Shown piece after piece: positions 17,727 to 26,930 of a stretch of DNA of 64,000 bases. Source of the DNA: Negativicutes bacterium. GTDB taxonomy: Bacteria; Bacillota; Negativicutes; Anaeromusales; Anaeromusaceae. The stretch's first letter is position 1; each line of letters begins with the position of its first letter. The position numbers and the translations under genes were made by a program. The stretch spans positions 115,033 through 179,032 of the forward strand of contig SAAJ01000001.1 in the NCBI GenBank assembly GCA_009929485.1, read 5' to 3'. The notes under the pieces were generated by a model, which saw nothing but the letters and a program-made list of their open reading frames with translations, did not search any database and was not told the DNA's origin.

Positions 17727-19106
17727 GTGAAAATACTAGTTTGCGTCAAGCAAGTGCCTGATACGACGGAAGTACGCATCAATAGGGAGACCAACACTCT
17801 GCAGCGACAGGATGTTCCCAGCATACTCAATCCTTTTGACCGGCATGCTTTGGAAGAGGCGTTGCGCGTGAAAGAGCGTTGCGGCGGCACGGTGAGCGTT
17901 TTGACCATGGGTCCTTTGAAGGCGCAGGAAGTGCTGAAAGAGTGCTTGGCCTTGGGCGCGGACGAAGCCGTATTGGTCAGCGATAAGGCTTTCGCCGGGG
18001 CCGATACCCTGGCTACAAGCCGGACGTTGGCGGCGGCTATTGCCAAGCTGCAGCCGGCAGAACTCATTTTTTGCGGCAAGCAGGCTATTGACGGCGATAC
18101 GGCGCAGGATTCGGCGGCATGGCAGGATATCTGGGTATATATAGAAGGAAACGGACCGGGTGATCTTCGGGGTGTTTCCTTAGAACTTTTGGGAGTCGGA
18201 CGGGCGTTAGCAGACGCTGGCGGACAGAGGCTGGCGGCTGTTGTTTGCTCGGATGGAACGCAGGAATGGGAACCATTTCTTTTTTCTTACGGTGCAGATC
18301 TGGTTTACTATGCGATAGCTCCCGGTTTGCAGCCGTATACTACCGATGGGCATGCAAGCGCTCTGAGCAGCTTGGCGGCAGAATATAAGCCAGCAGCCCT
18401 TCTTTTGGGCGCTACGGCTAACGGGCGGGATTTGGCGCCCCGGGTTGCAGCCAGACTGCAAACTGGGTTGACCGCGGACTGTACCGCAGTTGCCTATCAG
18501 GAGGAAGAAGGACGGATTGTTTGGACGCGGCCAGCTTTTAGCGGTAATATCATGGCGACCATTGTCAGCAACCGATATCCGCAAATGGGAACGGTGCGGC
18601 CTGGGATTTTTAAGCGGCCAAGGCAACAACCGGGACGAAGCGGGACTTCCGTTCGTCAGGAAGTGGTCTTGCCGATGTTGACGGCGAAAATTTTGGAATT
18701 TCGACCTGGAAAGATGGCGGCGGTCAAGCTGGAGGAAGCTTCGGTTATTATCGCTGGCGGCCGCGGCATGGGCAATGCGGAAAATTTTCAATTATTGCAG
18801 CAGTTGGCAGATGCCATGGGCGGTGTTGTAGCCGCCTCAAGGGCTGCGGTAGACGAGGGCTGGCAATCGCATGTAGTCCAAGTGGGCCAAAGCGGTAAAG
18901 CCGTTGGCCCTAAACTATATCTTGCATGTGGAATTTCCGGCGCGGTGCAGCATTTGGCTGGTATTGGCGGCGCCGATATTGTGGTGGCTGTGAACAAGGA
19001 TCCAGATGCTCCCATTTTTCGCATGGCTGACATTGGCATTGTGGGAGATGTATTGGAAATCATCCCGGCGTTGATCCGGGCAGTGGAAGAGACCCAAAGA
19101 GGCTGA
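17727..19106 (+). CDS. Electron transfer flavoprotein: EtfB N-half fused to EtfA
   Basis: 459 residues. Residues 1 to about 133 are the first half of EtfB (start MKILVCVKQVPDTTEV, ending at FCGKQAIDGDTAQ). EtfB normally goes on for some 130 residues from VGP; here DSAAWQ follows and then a near-complete EtfA (QDIWVYIEGN onward), including the C-terminal FAD domain with IIAGGRGMG, VGQSGKAVGPKLY and INKD-like VNKDPDAPIF. The second half of EtfB is absent. It looks like an in-frame deletion joining neighbouring etfB and etfA genes. Whether the product binds flavin and transfers electrons is doubtful. GTG start at 17727 has GGAGGA upstream. No acyl-CoA dehydrogenase gene is adjacent. Confidence 0.85.
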   Translation: MKILVCVKQVPDTTEVRINRETNTLQRQDVPSILNPFDRHALEEALRVKERCGGTVSVLTMGPLKAQEVLKECLALGADEAVLVSDKAFAGADTLATSRTLAAAIAKLQPAELIFCGKQAIDGDTAQDSAAWQDIWVYIEGNGPGDLRGVSLELLGVGRALADAGGQRLAAVVCSDGTQEWEPFLFSYGADLVYYAIAPGLQPYTTDGHASALSSLAAEYKPAALLLGATANGRDLAPRVAARLQTGLTADCTAVAYQEEEGRIVWTRPAFSGNIMATIVSNRYPQMGTVRPGIFKRPRQQPGRSGTSVRQEVVLPMLTAKILEFRPGKMAAVKLEEASVIIAGGRGMGNAENFQLLQQLADAMGGVVAASRAAVDEGWQSHVVQVGQSGKAVGPKLYLACGISGAVQHLAGIGGADIVVAVNKDPDAPIFRMADIGIVGDVLEIIPALIRAVEETQRG

Positions 19107-19147
19107 ATTACAGCGAGCCAGGAAAAGTAGGAGGCAAAGAAAAGCAT

Positions 19148-19348
19148 ATGTGGACTGTCATTTATATTGCCACAAACCGTGCTCAGGCGGAACAACTGAA
19201 AGAGTTGCTGTGCCAAGAAGGAATTTTGGCCAACATCCGGCCTGCGGGTGCTATGGCAGCCGCCAATGACGGATTGCATGAGATTCTGGTCCTTGAATCG
19301 GAAGCGGACGAGGCGCATGCTATTTTGTGCGAGCATGCAATCAAGTAA
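19148..19348 (+). CDS. Small DUF2007-like protein
   Basis: 66 residues with the pattern of the small DUF2007 family: MWTVIYIATN, then a helix with QLKELLCQEGILANIRP and a C-terminal strand-helix. Such proteins have a compact ferredoxin-like fold similar to PII and are thought to bind a small ligand; the role is unknown. It lies 41 bases after the Etf gene and ends before a strong terminator, so it may be co-transcribed with it. Confidence 0.65.
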   Translation: MWTVIYIATNRAQAEQLKELLCQEGILANIRPAGAMAAANDGLHEILVLESEADEAHAILCEHAIK

Positions 19349-19365
19349 ACAATGTGCTCAGGAAT

Positions 19366-19416
19366 GAAAAGAAGAAGCGTAAGAGCGAGAGCCCTTTTAC
19401 GCTTCTTCTTTTTTGC
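19366..19416. terminator. Bidirectional terminator
   Basis: AAAAGAAGAAGCGTAA and TTACGCTTCTTCTTTT flank a short loop. The A-run and T-run allow termination from both sides: the DUF2007 gene from the left and the acyltransferase gene, whose stop is at 19419, from the right. Confidence 0.85.
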
Positions 19417-19418
19417 TT

Positions 19419-20537
19419 TTATCTACGAGATCCAGAACCGGTAAGAATCCAGGAGAGACCGGGAATAAAGCGGCTGAGAAAACGAAAGACGATGGCTGCA
19501 CAGAGACTGCCGCCGGCAGCCCAAAGGAAAAAGAGGGGAATGCGCTCCGGCGTCAGTTCCAGAGTAGCGTCATTGAGCCATTCCATGGCATAGTACATGA
19601 AAAAAGGATGGACAAGGTAAACGAAGTAAGAATGCCGCCCCAAAAGGGAAAGAAGCCAGGAAAGCGGGTTAGGCAGGGGACGGTCAAAGAGGGCGAAGAG
19701 CCAAAATGTAGCGCCAAGGGTGTACAGCATGCCAGGGGGGCTGAGCTGCTGGGCGGCATTGACGGCGTCTTCCAGAGAGTACGAGAATTGGAAGATCAGC
19801 ACGTAGTAATAGCCGAGCAATAAGCCCAAAGAGCCCAAGGCTGCAAGAGATAGGAATGAAAAATGCCGTTGCAGCAGTTCTCGGAATTGAGATACACGGA
19901 CGGCGCAAACGCCTCCCAGTAAAAAGAGAAAAACATAATGCCAGGGCCAGTAACTAAGACGGTATTGGAGAAATAGATTCAGCCAGTAGCCGTCTTCATG
20001 CGGACGAAAGAGAGCGTAGGACCAATAATTGAAGGCCATCTGCAGGAAAAACAGGCAGGGAAGCAGCCAAAAGCCTTTGCCGGATAGCTGGCGTACCAGG
20101 GGGCGCCACAAAGGCATGAAGAGGTAAAACCAAAGCAGGATGACCAAAAAATACAGTTGATACGAGCCTAGGCCAAACAAGAAATAGCATTGTAAAAAAG
20201 GATCGTCCCAGATGTGTTCATCGCCGCTTGTGTAGGTGTAGTGCATCATATAGAGAAGCGACCAGGTAAGGTACGGAACCAGAACGGTCCGCAGACGCCG
20301 AAGCAGAAAGCGCCCGTATTGAAAAGGTTGCTGTAAATCATCGTTTAAAAATAAGCCGAAGGCTGAAATGAAAAAAAAGATAGGTACGCTAAAACGGCTG
20401 GCGATTTCCAATAGGGCGAACAGATGAATGTCCGGCTGAGCATAGGAAAGAGAAAAAGCGCCTGTATGAATGCCGACTACCCCTAGCATAGCAATGCCTC
20501 TGGTGGCTTCTAAAGAAAACAAGTGCAATTTGGCCAT
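19419..20537 (-). CDS. Acyltransferase 3 family integral membrane protein
   Basis: 372 residues with about ten hydrophobic segments and the family's N-terminal LEATRGIAMLGVVGIH, equivalent to the usual (R/L)-x-RG-x-A start that carries the catalytic histidine. Such proteins O- or N-acylate sugars or lipids at the membrane (OafA, WecH); the acceptor is not evident from context. ATG at 20537 is chosen because GAGGTG lies 5 bases upstream; the in-frame TTG at 20549 overlaps that ribosome-binding site. Confidence 0.85.
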   Translation of the reverse strand: MAKLHLFSLEATRGIAMLGVVGIHTGAFSLSYAQPDIHLFALLEIASRFSVPIFFFISAFGLFLNDDLQQPFQYGRFLLRRLRTVLVPYLTWSLLYMMHYTYTSGDEHIWDDPFLQCYFLFGLGSYQLYFLVILLWFYLFMPLWRPLVRQLSGKGFWLLPCLFFLQMAFNYWSYALFRPHEDGYWLNLFLQYRLSYWPWHYVFLFLLGGVCAVRVSQFRELLQRHFSFLSLAALGSLGLLLGYYYVLIFQFSYSLEDAVNAAQQLSPPGMLYTLGATFWLFALFDRPLPNPLSWLLSLLGRHSYFVYLVHPFFMYYAMEWLNDATLELTPERIPLFFLWAAGGSLCAAIVFRFLSRFIPGLSWILTGSGSRR

Positions 20538-20620
20538 GAAACACCTCAATTATCGCTGTATCTGCGAAACTATATGTTGCTGATAGATTGAAAAATAGCA
20601 ATTTATTAGAAAAAGGTCAT

Positions 20621-20649
20621 TTGACGCTCTTCAAGCATACTACTATACT
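20621..20649 (+). promoter_or_regulatory. Promoter of the D-amino-acid aminotransferase gene
   Basis: TTGACG (20621-20626), 17 bp, TATACT (20644-20649). It implies a leader of about 80 nt before the ATG at 20734. Confidence 0.7.
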
Positions 20650-20733
20650 AAAAGCATGAGAAGCTGAGGTCAAGAGCGGGAACGTTACGGGCATTCAAAT
20701 TATCAGTACGGTGGATAGGAAAGGAAGACGAAC

Positions 20734-21585
20734 ATGAAGGCATTGGGGTACATTAACGGACGTATTGTGGAATTAGATCAAGAAGTAGTATTGTTGGAAG
20801 ACAGGGGCTATCAATTTGGCGATGGCGTATATGAAGTGACCAAAGTTCACGAAGGACGATTAATTGCCTTTGAAGCGCATATGTTTCGCTTATATCGTTC
20901 GCTGCGGGAACTGCGTATTCCAGTCACCTATACGATAGAAGAATTCAAAGAAATGCACGACCAGCTAATACAAGAAAGCGGCATAACCGATGGCGCGATC
21001 TATTTGCAGCTTACCCGAGGAGCGGCGCCGCGGAGCCATGCTTTTCCCAAGCAGAGCTGCCCGGTTCTTACGATGACCATTCGCCCGCAAGGGCCAGTGA
21101 CAACGGATTTGAATCTGCAAGGAGTTTCTGCACTGGTATTGGATGACATCCGGTGGCTGCGTTGCGATATTAAATCTTTAAACCTGCTGCCGAATATCCT
21201 TGGTAAACAGGAAGCGAAAGAGGCTGGCTGCTATGAAGCGGTGCTGGTGCGAGACGGCAAAATTACCGAAGGGACGTCAAGCAACTGTTTTGTTGTTAAA
21301 GACGAGGTGCTATGGACGCATCCTTTAAATAACTTGATTTTACCTGGCATTACTCGGCAGATTGTCTTGGATCGCATTGCTAAACCCTTAGGCCTGGCAA
21401 TTTTAGAGAAAGCCGTTACTCCTGAGTTTGCCTATGGAGCGGATGAAGTCTTTTTAACAGGAACCAGCACAGAAGTGATGCCTATAGTCAAGCTGGGTCG
21501 GCAAACAATCGGGAATGGCAAGCCGGGAGCGCTCACCTTACGGTTGCTAGCGGAATATCGGAAGCTGGTCCAAGAAGGAATTTGA
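20734..21585 (+). CDS. dat: D-amino-acid aminotransferase
   Basis: Class IV PLP aminotransferase of 283 residues that would interconvert D-alanine and D-glutamate, feeding peptidoglycan precursors. Diagnostic features are LEDRGYQFGDGVYEV at the N-terminus, the carboxylate-trap motif LTRGAAPRSHAFP near residue 93, Schiff-base Lys147 in CDIKSLNLLPN, and ITEGTSSNCF. The RGxxPRxH signature separates D-alanine aminotransferase from branched-chain aminotransferase and aminodeoxychorismate lyase. ATG at 20734 follows AAAGGAAGACG. Confidence 0.92.
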   Translation: MKALGYINGRIVELDQEVVLLEDRGYQFGDGVYEVTKVHEGRLIAFEAHMFRLYRSLRELRIPVTYTIEEFKEMHDQLIQESGITDGAIYLQLTRGAAPRSHAFPKQSCPVLTMTIRPQGPVTTDLNLQGVSALVLDDIRWLRCDIKSLNLLPNILGKQEAKEAGCYEAVLVRDGKITEGTSSNCFVVKDEVLWTHPLNNLILPGITRQIVLDRIAKPLGLAILEKAVTPEFAYGADEVFLTGTSTEVMPIVKLGRQTIGNGKPGALTLRLLAEYRKLVQEGI

Positions 21586-21652
21586 CGCGGCAGTTGACGC
21601 GGGTAACCAGAGGATGATAGGATAAGAGGCAAAGAAGAATGAGGAGGAAACA

Positions 21653-22000
21653 GTGCCTGTGAATCAGACGTGGTTAATAGTATTTGCCCTGCTAATGGGC
21701 GGCAGCCTGATAAAAATGCTGCTGGTACACCCTTTAATTTGGGTGGGCATTGATTTGGTGATTCTTGGCGCCGCATATCAGGTGCTGAAACGGGATCCTC
21801 TGGTGAATGTGCCTCATAGCATGAAGCTTTTGGGCGCATTAACGGCGATCAATGTAGTTGTGGACTTGGGAATTTTAGAGGCTTGGATGGGGAATTTTGC
21901 CGTATTAGGTTTAGTGGGCTGGATGATATACCGCAGCCGCAGCGGCGGTGGCGGTGGTGGTTCCGCGCGACGTCAGCAACGGCATAAATGGAATAAGTAA
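21653..22000 (+). CDS. Small membrane protein of unknown function, Gly-rich tail
   Basis: 115 residues that I do not recognise. There are three to four hydrophobic stretches (about 5-35, 60-78, 82-95), then a polar tail with six consecutive glycines and basic residues (SARRQQRHKW). GTG at 21653 follows AGGAGGAAACA; a second GTG two codons later is also possible. A hairpin terminator lies 16 bases behind the stop. A weak promoter (TTGACG at 21594) is possible in front. It has no clear functional link to its neighbours. Confidence 0.65.
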   Translation: MPVNQTWLIVFALLMGGSLIKMLLVHPLIWVGIDLVILGAAYQVLKRDPLVNVPHSMKLLGALTAINVVVDLGILEAWMGNFAVLGLVGWMIYRSRSGGGGGGSARRQQRHKWNK

Positions 22001-22015
22001 TATTTTGCGTCAATG

Positions 22016-22048
22016 ACGGCCGCGCTTAGAAAAGTGCGGCCGTTCTTT
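22016..22048 (+). terminator. Terminator between the small membrane protein and the EamA transporter
   Basis: ACGGCCGCGC-ttagaaaa-GTGCGGCCGT followed by TCTTTGT. The hairpin sits inside the longer open frame starting at 22013 and argues that the transporter really starts after it, at 22064. Confidence 0.7.
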
Positions 22049-22063
22049 GTAGGAGGTGAAGCG

Positions 22064-22945
22064 GTGCGTCGCGCTTGGGGCTTGGAATTGGCTTTGTGGA
22101 TGGTTGTACTTATTTGGGCGGGAAATTATATTGTAGGTAAAATCGGCATGCGTGAGTTCTTGCCGCAGAGTTTTACTTGCTTGCGCTTTGCTATTGCGAC
22201 GCCGCTGATGTATCTTGTTTTGTTCTGGCGTGAAGGCAAACTGTCTTTTGGGCAGGTCCCTTGGGGGCGCTGCCTTTTGGTGGGAGCGGTGGGGGTTGCC
22301 ATCTACCAGACGCTGTTTATTGCCGCCTTAAAATACACGACGGCGACTACAGTGGCTTTAATGTTGGGGTTATCTCCTATTTCAACGGCCTTTGTAGCTG
22401 CATTTTTAGGGTATGAACGCTTGAGAAGACAGATGGTGGCCGGTTGTTTGCTGGCTCTTCTGGGCCTTATCTTTGTGTTGGGAGCCGCCGGCGGCAGTTG
22501 GGGCTTTCGGGAAGAGACTCTTTTTGGGGATATGCTGGCTTTGGCGGCGGGGGTGCTGTGGGGCGTTTATCCAGTACTTATGCTGCCCATACTGCAAAGA
22601 GGCTCCGGCTTGTGGGCGACCTGCCATACTTCTTTGGCGGGGACCTTGCTATTGCTTGCGGCAACAGCTGGAGATTTATGGTTGTTTCCTTGGGAAACGG
22701 TTACCTTGGCAGGTTGGGGAGCGCTTCTTTATGCAGCTATTCCGGTGACGGTGATCAGCTTGCTTTTGTGGTATTATGGTATTGAGCGCCTGGGATCGAA
22801 CCAGGTGATGGTTTATATGTATTTGGTGACGCCGTTAGCCTTACTGCTTGCGGTGTGGCTGCTAGGAGAGCAGCTGAGCTGGTTGCAGGGGCTGGGGGCC
22901 GTGTTGGTTTTGGCTGGGGTCTTTTTGGCTAAGCGACAGATTTGA
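22064..22945 (+). CDS. EamA/DMT-superfamily transporter
   Basis: 293 residues with ten predicted transmembrane helices in two EamA repeats (first repeat WAGNYIVGKIGMREFLP; second starts near LALAAGVLWGVYP). Proteins of this type export amino acids or other metabolites; the substrate cannot be told. GTG at 22064 is chosen because a perfect AGGAGGT lies 6-7 bases before it, and the earlier ATG at 22013 would put a terminator hairpin into the coding sequence. The stop is 15 bases from the convergent YgjP-like gene. Confidence 0.86.
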   Translation: MRRAWGLELALWMVVLIWAGNYIVGKIGMREFLPQSFTCLRFAIATPLMYLVLFWREGKLSFGQVPWGRCLLVGAVGVAIYQTLFIAALKYTTATTVALMLGLSPISTAFVAAFLGYERLRRQMVAGCLLALLGLIFVLGAAGGSWGFREETLFGDMLALAAGVLWGVYPVLMLPILQRGSGLWATCHTSLAGTLLLLAATAGDLWLFPWETVTLAGWGALLYAAIPVTVISLLLWYYGIERLGSNQVMVYMYLVTPLALLLAVWLLGEQLSWLQGLGAVLVLAGVFLAKRQI

Positions 22946-22960
22946 ATTATCCTGAGCGCG

Positions 22961-23653
22961 CTAACGGTGCGGCGGCTGGGCAAGCAGTCCCTGTCCGTAG
23001 AGACGCAGCCAATTGCGGCGGGCGAGACCGTCCGGCAAATGGCGCTGCAACTCTTCCCAGAAGAGACGGGAATGATTAGGGATGTGCATGTGGCATAGTT
23101 CGTGCACTACTACATATTCAATAATCGGCAAAGGGGCCAAAATGAGACGCCAATTGAGATTGACGTTTTTTTTGCTGGAACAACTGCCCCAACGGGTACG
23201 TTGTTCGCGGATGCTTAGTCGTTGTACGGAAACTCCCAGACGGGCGCTCCATTGTTGTATAAGTTTTGTGAAACAAGTTTGCGCTTCATGATAATACCAT
23301 TGTCGTAAGTGAAGGTTTCTTATTTCCAGTGAAGCAGGCGTTGTTTTAAGAAAAGGCGCGTCTAGGAAGACGAAAGTGTTGCGCGGCAAGTGCTCTGTTT
23401 CCTGCAGGCGATACCAACTGCCTTGGAAGAGGCAGCAGTCAGTTTGTTGCTGCGCTTGGCGTGCGGCTAGCTGCTGGGACAACCAATCCTCCTGATTTTC
23501 AAGCACTTGGCGCAAGCGGTCGGTTGGACAGTGCCAGGGCAAAGTAACGCTTAGCGTACCGTCAGGCAAAAAACGCAAACGGATATGCTTGCTGCCCGCG
23601 CGGCGAGAGATTTGCAAAGAGAGAGCCTGTTGTTCCACCAACCATTGTTTCAT
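22961..23653 (-). CDS. YgjP-like zinc metallopeptidase (SprT/WLM fold)
   Basis: 230 residues. The C-terminal half has the RTRWGSCSS motif (152-160) and the zinc site HELCH (184-188) with a third histidine in NHSRLFW (194), the signature of YgjP/DUF45 metallopeptidases. The N-terminal region matches the family's SKHIRLRF strand. The natural substrate is unknown. ATG at 23653 has a perfect AAGGAGG in front. Confidence 0.88.
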   Translation of the reverse strand: MKQWLVEQQALSLQISRRAGSKHIRLRFLPDGTLSVTLPWHCPTDRLRQVLENQEDWLSQQLAARQAQQQTDCCLFQGSWYRLQETEHLPRNTFVFLDAPFLKTTPASLEIRNLHLRQWYYHEAQTCFTKLIQQWSARLGVSVQRLSIREQRTRWGSCSSKKNVNLNWRLILAPLPIIEYVVVHELCHMHIPNHSRLFWEELQRHLPDGLARRNWLRLYGQGLLAQPPHR

Positions 23654-23693
23654 TTAAAAGCCTCCTTAAAAAAGCTGCGAAAGGATATGTGCA

Positions 23694-24578
23694 ATGAAGA
23701 AAAAAGAGAATGCTTGGGGACCTCTGACAAAACGGAAAATTTCCTGGCGCCGGGTAGTGGCGATTCTCATAGGATCGTTTCTTTGCGGGGCCTCGCTAAA
23801 TTTATTTGTATTGCCTTTTCATATGCTCAGCGGAGGCGTCAGCGGTATTGCCATTATTTTATATTATCTCCTGGGGACGCCGGTAGGTGTGGCTATCGGT
23901 ATTATGAATGTGCCTCTTTTGTACGCAGCCTATCGCTGGCTTTCCAAGGATTTCTTTTATAGTACCTTGGCAGGCATTGTCGTATTCATGGCGGCTGTGG
24001 ATGTTACCGGTTTTTTGCAGCAGCATAGTCCGACTAAGGATATTTTTTTAGCTTCCTTATATGGAGGCGTTTTTGGCGGTCTCGGTTTGGGCATGGTATT
24101 TCGCGCCGGCGCCTCTACGGGAGGTACGGATGTAGTCGGAATGATTGCTAAAAAACGCTACGGCATGGAGATCGGTACGGCGGCATTTGCTGTCAATGTG
24201 GTAGTAGTGGCCTGTGGGGCGCTGTTGTTCGGCCTGGAAATTGGTATGTATACGCTCATTTCCATGTTTGTGGGCAGTACAGTAGTAGATAAAGTCATTG
24301 AAGGCTTTAACCGACGGAAGGTGCTGCTCATTATTTCACAAGAACGAGAACAGATTGCGAAACGCATTTTAGAAGAATTAGGCAGAGGGGCTACTTTCTT
24401 GCAGGCGCGCGGTGCGTATACCAGCGAAAGCAAGGATGTGCTCATGGTAGTCATTTCTCGGGCGCAAATCGCCCATGTGAAGCGTTTTGTGGATGAAGCG
24501 GACCAGGGCGCTTTCTTTATGGTCATTGATACGGCGGAAGTCATCGGCCGCGGCTTTAAGCGCCCTGGGGCGCTTTGA
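23694..24578 (+). CDS. YitT family membrane protein (DUF161/DUF2179)
   Basis: 294 residues: five to six transmembrane helices in the first 200 (including LFVLPFHMLSGGVSGIAI and the FRAGASTGGTDVVGMI loop), then a soluble DUF2179 domain with FLQARGAYTSESKDVLMVV. These are common Firmicutes inner-membrane proteins without established transport activity. ATG at 23694 follows AAAGGATATGTGCA. The 156 bases after the stop hold no gene that I can see. Confidence 0.9.
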   Translation: MKKKENAWGPLTKRKISWRRVVAILIGSFLCGASLNLFVLPFHMLSGGVSGIAIILYYLLGTPVGVAIGIMNVPLLYAAYRWLSKDFFYSTLAGIVVFMAAVDVTGFLQQHSPTKDIFLASLYGGVFGGLGLGMVFRAGASTGGTDVVGMIAKKRYGMEIGTAAFAVNVVVVACGALLFGLEIGMYTLISMFVGSTVVDKVIEGFNRRKVLLIISQEREQIAKRILEELGRGATFLQARGAYTSESKDVLMVVISRAQIAHVKRFVDEADQGAFFMVIDTAEVIGRGFKRPGAL

Positions 24579-24734
24579 ACAATAGAGGGATGGAACACAG
24601 AGGAAAGCCAGAGAGGACGGGAAACGAACAAGAGTCGAGGGAGTCAAGGGAGGGTACGAATGAGGGCTACGGGGTGCGAGTTTTAATTTAAACCTTTTCG
24701 CGTGTTTCGCGGTTCGTTATTTCTGATTATAAAT

Positions 24735-24768
24735 AAAAAAAGAACCCTTGATTCAAGGGTTCTTTTAC
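24735..24768 (-). terminator. Terminator of tRNA-Leu
   Basis: GAACCCTTG-att-CAAGGGTTC is flanked by A- and T-runs; on the minus strand it ends in TTTTTTT and lies 10 bases beyond the tRNA 3' end. Confidence 0.88.
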
Positions 24769-24778
24769 TTTTGAAGTT

Positions 24779-24863
24779 TGGTGCCGGAGAAGGGACTTGA
24801 ACCCCCACGGGACGAACCCGGATGATTTTGAGTCATCTGCGTCTGCCATTCCGCCACTCCGGC
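24779..24863 (-). tRNA. tRNA-Leu (anticodon CAA)
   Basis: 85 nt including an encoded CCA. The acceptor stem GCCGGAG/CTCCGGC, the anticodon arm GATGA-CTCAAAA-TCATC with CAA at the anticodon, a long variable arm (class II) and the T-loop GTTCAAG are all present. It reads UUG codons. It is monocistronic with its own promoter and terminator. Confidence 0.96.
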
Positions 24864-24882
24864 ACTGCTTGGCACAGGTGTA

Positions 24883-24911
24883 ATAATATCATCTCTTCGT
24901 ATGGTTGTCAA
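24883..24911 (-). promoter_or_regulatory. Promoter of tRNA-Leu
   Basis: On the minus strand TTGACA (24911-24906), 17 bp, TATTAT (24888-24883), about 20 bases before the tRNA 5' end. Near-consensus, as expected for a stable RNA gene. Confidence 0.88.
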
Positions 24912-24929
24912 CACTCGAAATGCAAATTC

Positions 24930-24959
24930 TTGCAGAGGGTGTTATAAGGATGCTATAAT
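24930..24959 (+). promoter_or_regulatory. Promoter of lepA
   Basis: TTGCAG (24930-24935), 18 bp, TATAAT (24954-24959), divergent from and 18 bases apart from the tRNA-Leu promoter. Confidence 0.7.
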
Positions 24960-25050
24960 CGATTAGCGACATCAATAAGCCTAAGAATAAGTTAGGGCAG
25001 GACCGAACTATAGCGGGCTTGCATTCAGTTTTAGAAAAGAGGAGCTTGGA

Positions 25051-26847
25051 ATGGACACAAAGAATATCCGCAATTTTTCGATCATCGCTCATATTGATCA
25101 TGGTAAGTCCACTCTGGCGGATCGCCTGCTTGAATATACCGGCGCGCTTTCAGCGCGGGAGATGGAAGAGCAAGTGCTCGACCAGATGGAACTGGAACGT
25201 GAAAGAGGCATTACCATAAAATCGCAGGCCGTGCGTATTGCATACACGGCCCAAGATGGGCAGACCTATATGCTGCATCTGATTGATACTCCGGGACATG
25301 TTGATTTTACGTATGAAGTGTCTCGTAGCTTAGCTGCCTGTGAAGGCGCCTTGTTAGTAATTGACGCGGCGCAAGGCATTGAGGCGCAAACGCTGGCGAA
25401 TGTATATTTGGCGCTGGAAAACAATTTGGAAATTATTCCGGTCATTAATAAAATTGACTTGCCTAGCGCCGACCCGGAACGAGTTAAACAGGAAATTGAA
25501 GATGTTATTGGCATTGACGCGTCAGAAGCCATCTTAGTTAGCGCCAAGACGGGCATTGGCATCCCGGAAGTGCTAGAGGCTGTTGTAAAGAGGGTGCCGG
25601 CGCCTGCTGGCAAAGTTGAAGAGCCGCTGCAAGCGCTGATTTTTGATTCGCATTTTGACGCCTATAAAGGGGTTATCGCCTATGTGCGTGTTATAAACGG
25701 GCGCATGGCGCCTGGTATGAAACTGCGTATGATGGCGACGGACAAAGTTTTTGAGGCTACTGAAGTCGGCGTATTTCGCCCGGTGCCTACGAATGTTTCA
25801 GAACTGACCGCCGGTCAGGTTGGCTATGTGGCGGGAAGTATTAAAAACGTTAAAGACGTGCGCGTAGGCGATACGGTAACCGATGCGGCGCGCCCAACAA
25901 CGCAGGCGCTCGAAGGATATCGGAAAATTACGCCGATGGTATACTGCGGCTTGTATCCGGTGGAATCGTCGGAATATGATTCCTTGCGGGATGCGTTGGA
26001 AAAATTGCAGCTTAACGATGCGGCGTTGGTTTTTGAACCGGAAACGTCTGTGGCTCTTGGCTTTGGTTTTCGTTGCGGCTTTTTAGGGTTGCTGCATATG
26101 GATGTCGTCCAAGAACGGCTGGAACGTGAATATGGCATTGTTCTGATTACAACGGCGCCTAGCGTTATTTATCATGTATACAAGACGGACGGGGAAAAGC
26201 TAGAGATTGACAATCCTTCGAAACTTCCTACGCCGCAGGAAATTGAACATATTGAAGAACCTTACGTAAAAGCGACGGTTATCGTTCCCAACGAGTTTGT
26301 GGGGGCGGTGATGGAATTGTCTCAGGAAAAACGAGGCGAATTTAAGGACATGAAATATCTCGATACGACAAGGGTATTGTTGACCTATCATTTGCCTTTG
26401 AGCGAGATTATCTATGATTACTTTGATCGCCTGAAATCATCTACCCGCGGCTATGCCTCGTTGGATTACGAATTGTCGGGCTATCAGGAGTCGGCGCTGG
26501 TTAAACTGGATATTCTTTTAAATGGCGATCCTGTAGATGCTCTGTCTGTTATTGTGCATCAAGAGAAAGCGACGCACAGGGGCCGTATTTTGGTTGAGAA
26601 GCTGCGCGGTATTATTCCCAGGCAGATGTTTGAAATTCCCGTGCAGGCGGCCATAGGCAATAAGGTTATCGCCAGGGAAACGGTGCGCGCCATGCGTAAG
26701 GACGTACTGGCCAAATGTTATGGCGGCGATATTAGCCGGAAACGCAAATTGTTGGAGAAACAAAAAGAAGGCAAAAAGCGCATGAAACAGGTGGGGAGCG
26801 TAGAAGTTCCGCAAGAAGCCTTCATGGCTATTTTAAAGATTGACTGA
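25051..26847 (+). CDS. lepA: Elongation factor 4 (back-translocating GTPase)
   Basis: Translational GTPase that acts on stalled or mistranslocated ribosomes. The 598 residues match the family. P-loop [18 protein letters not shown] and [10 protein letters not shown] mark the G domain; the C-terminal LepA-specific domain ends with [19 protein letters not shown] at 25051 follows AGGAGCTTGGA. The neighbouring order lepA-hemW-hrcA-dnaK is typical for Firmicutes. Confidence 0.98.
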   Translation: MDTKNIRNFSIIAHIDHGKSTLADRLLEYTGALSAREMEEQVLDQMELERERGITIKSQAVRIAYTAQDGQTYMLHLIDTPGHVDFTYEVSRSLAACEGALLVIDAAQGIEAQTLANVYLALENNLEIIPVINKIDLPSADPERVKQEIEDVIGIDASEAILVSAKTGIGIPEVLEAVVKRVPAPAGKVEEPLQALIFDSHFDAYKGVIAYVRVINGRMAPGMKLRMMATDKVFEATEVGVFRPVPTNVSELTAGQVGYVAGSIKNVKDVRVGDTVTDAARPTTQALEGYRKITPMVYCGLYPVESSEYDSLRDALEKLQLNDAALVFEPETSVALGFGFRCGFLGLLHMDVVQERLEREYGIVLITTAPSVIYHVYKTDGEKLEIDNPSKLPTPQEIEHIEEPYVKATVIVPNEFVGAVMELSQEKRGEFKDMKYLDTTRVLLTYHLPLSEIIYDYFDRLKSSTRGYASLDYELSGYQESALVKLDILLNGDPVDALSVIVHQEKATHRGRILVEKLRGIIPRQMFEIPVQAAIGNKVIARETVRAMRKDVLAKCYGGDISRKRKLLEKQKEGKKRMKQVGSVEVPQEAFMAILKID

Positions 26848-26872
26848 GACTGAGTTGTTTAAAATATAAAGC

Positions 26873-26908
26873 GGGCTGCCTCGAGAGCGATTGAGGCGGC
26901 CCTCTTTC
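26873..26908 (+). terminator. Terminator after lepA
   Basis: GGGCTGCCTC-n10-GAGGCGGCCC (one G-T pair) followed by TCTTTCTGG. The short T-run may allow read-through into hemW. Confidence 0.6.
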
Positions 26909-26930
26909 TGGTTTTCCGGAGGGCGGGAAC

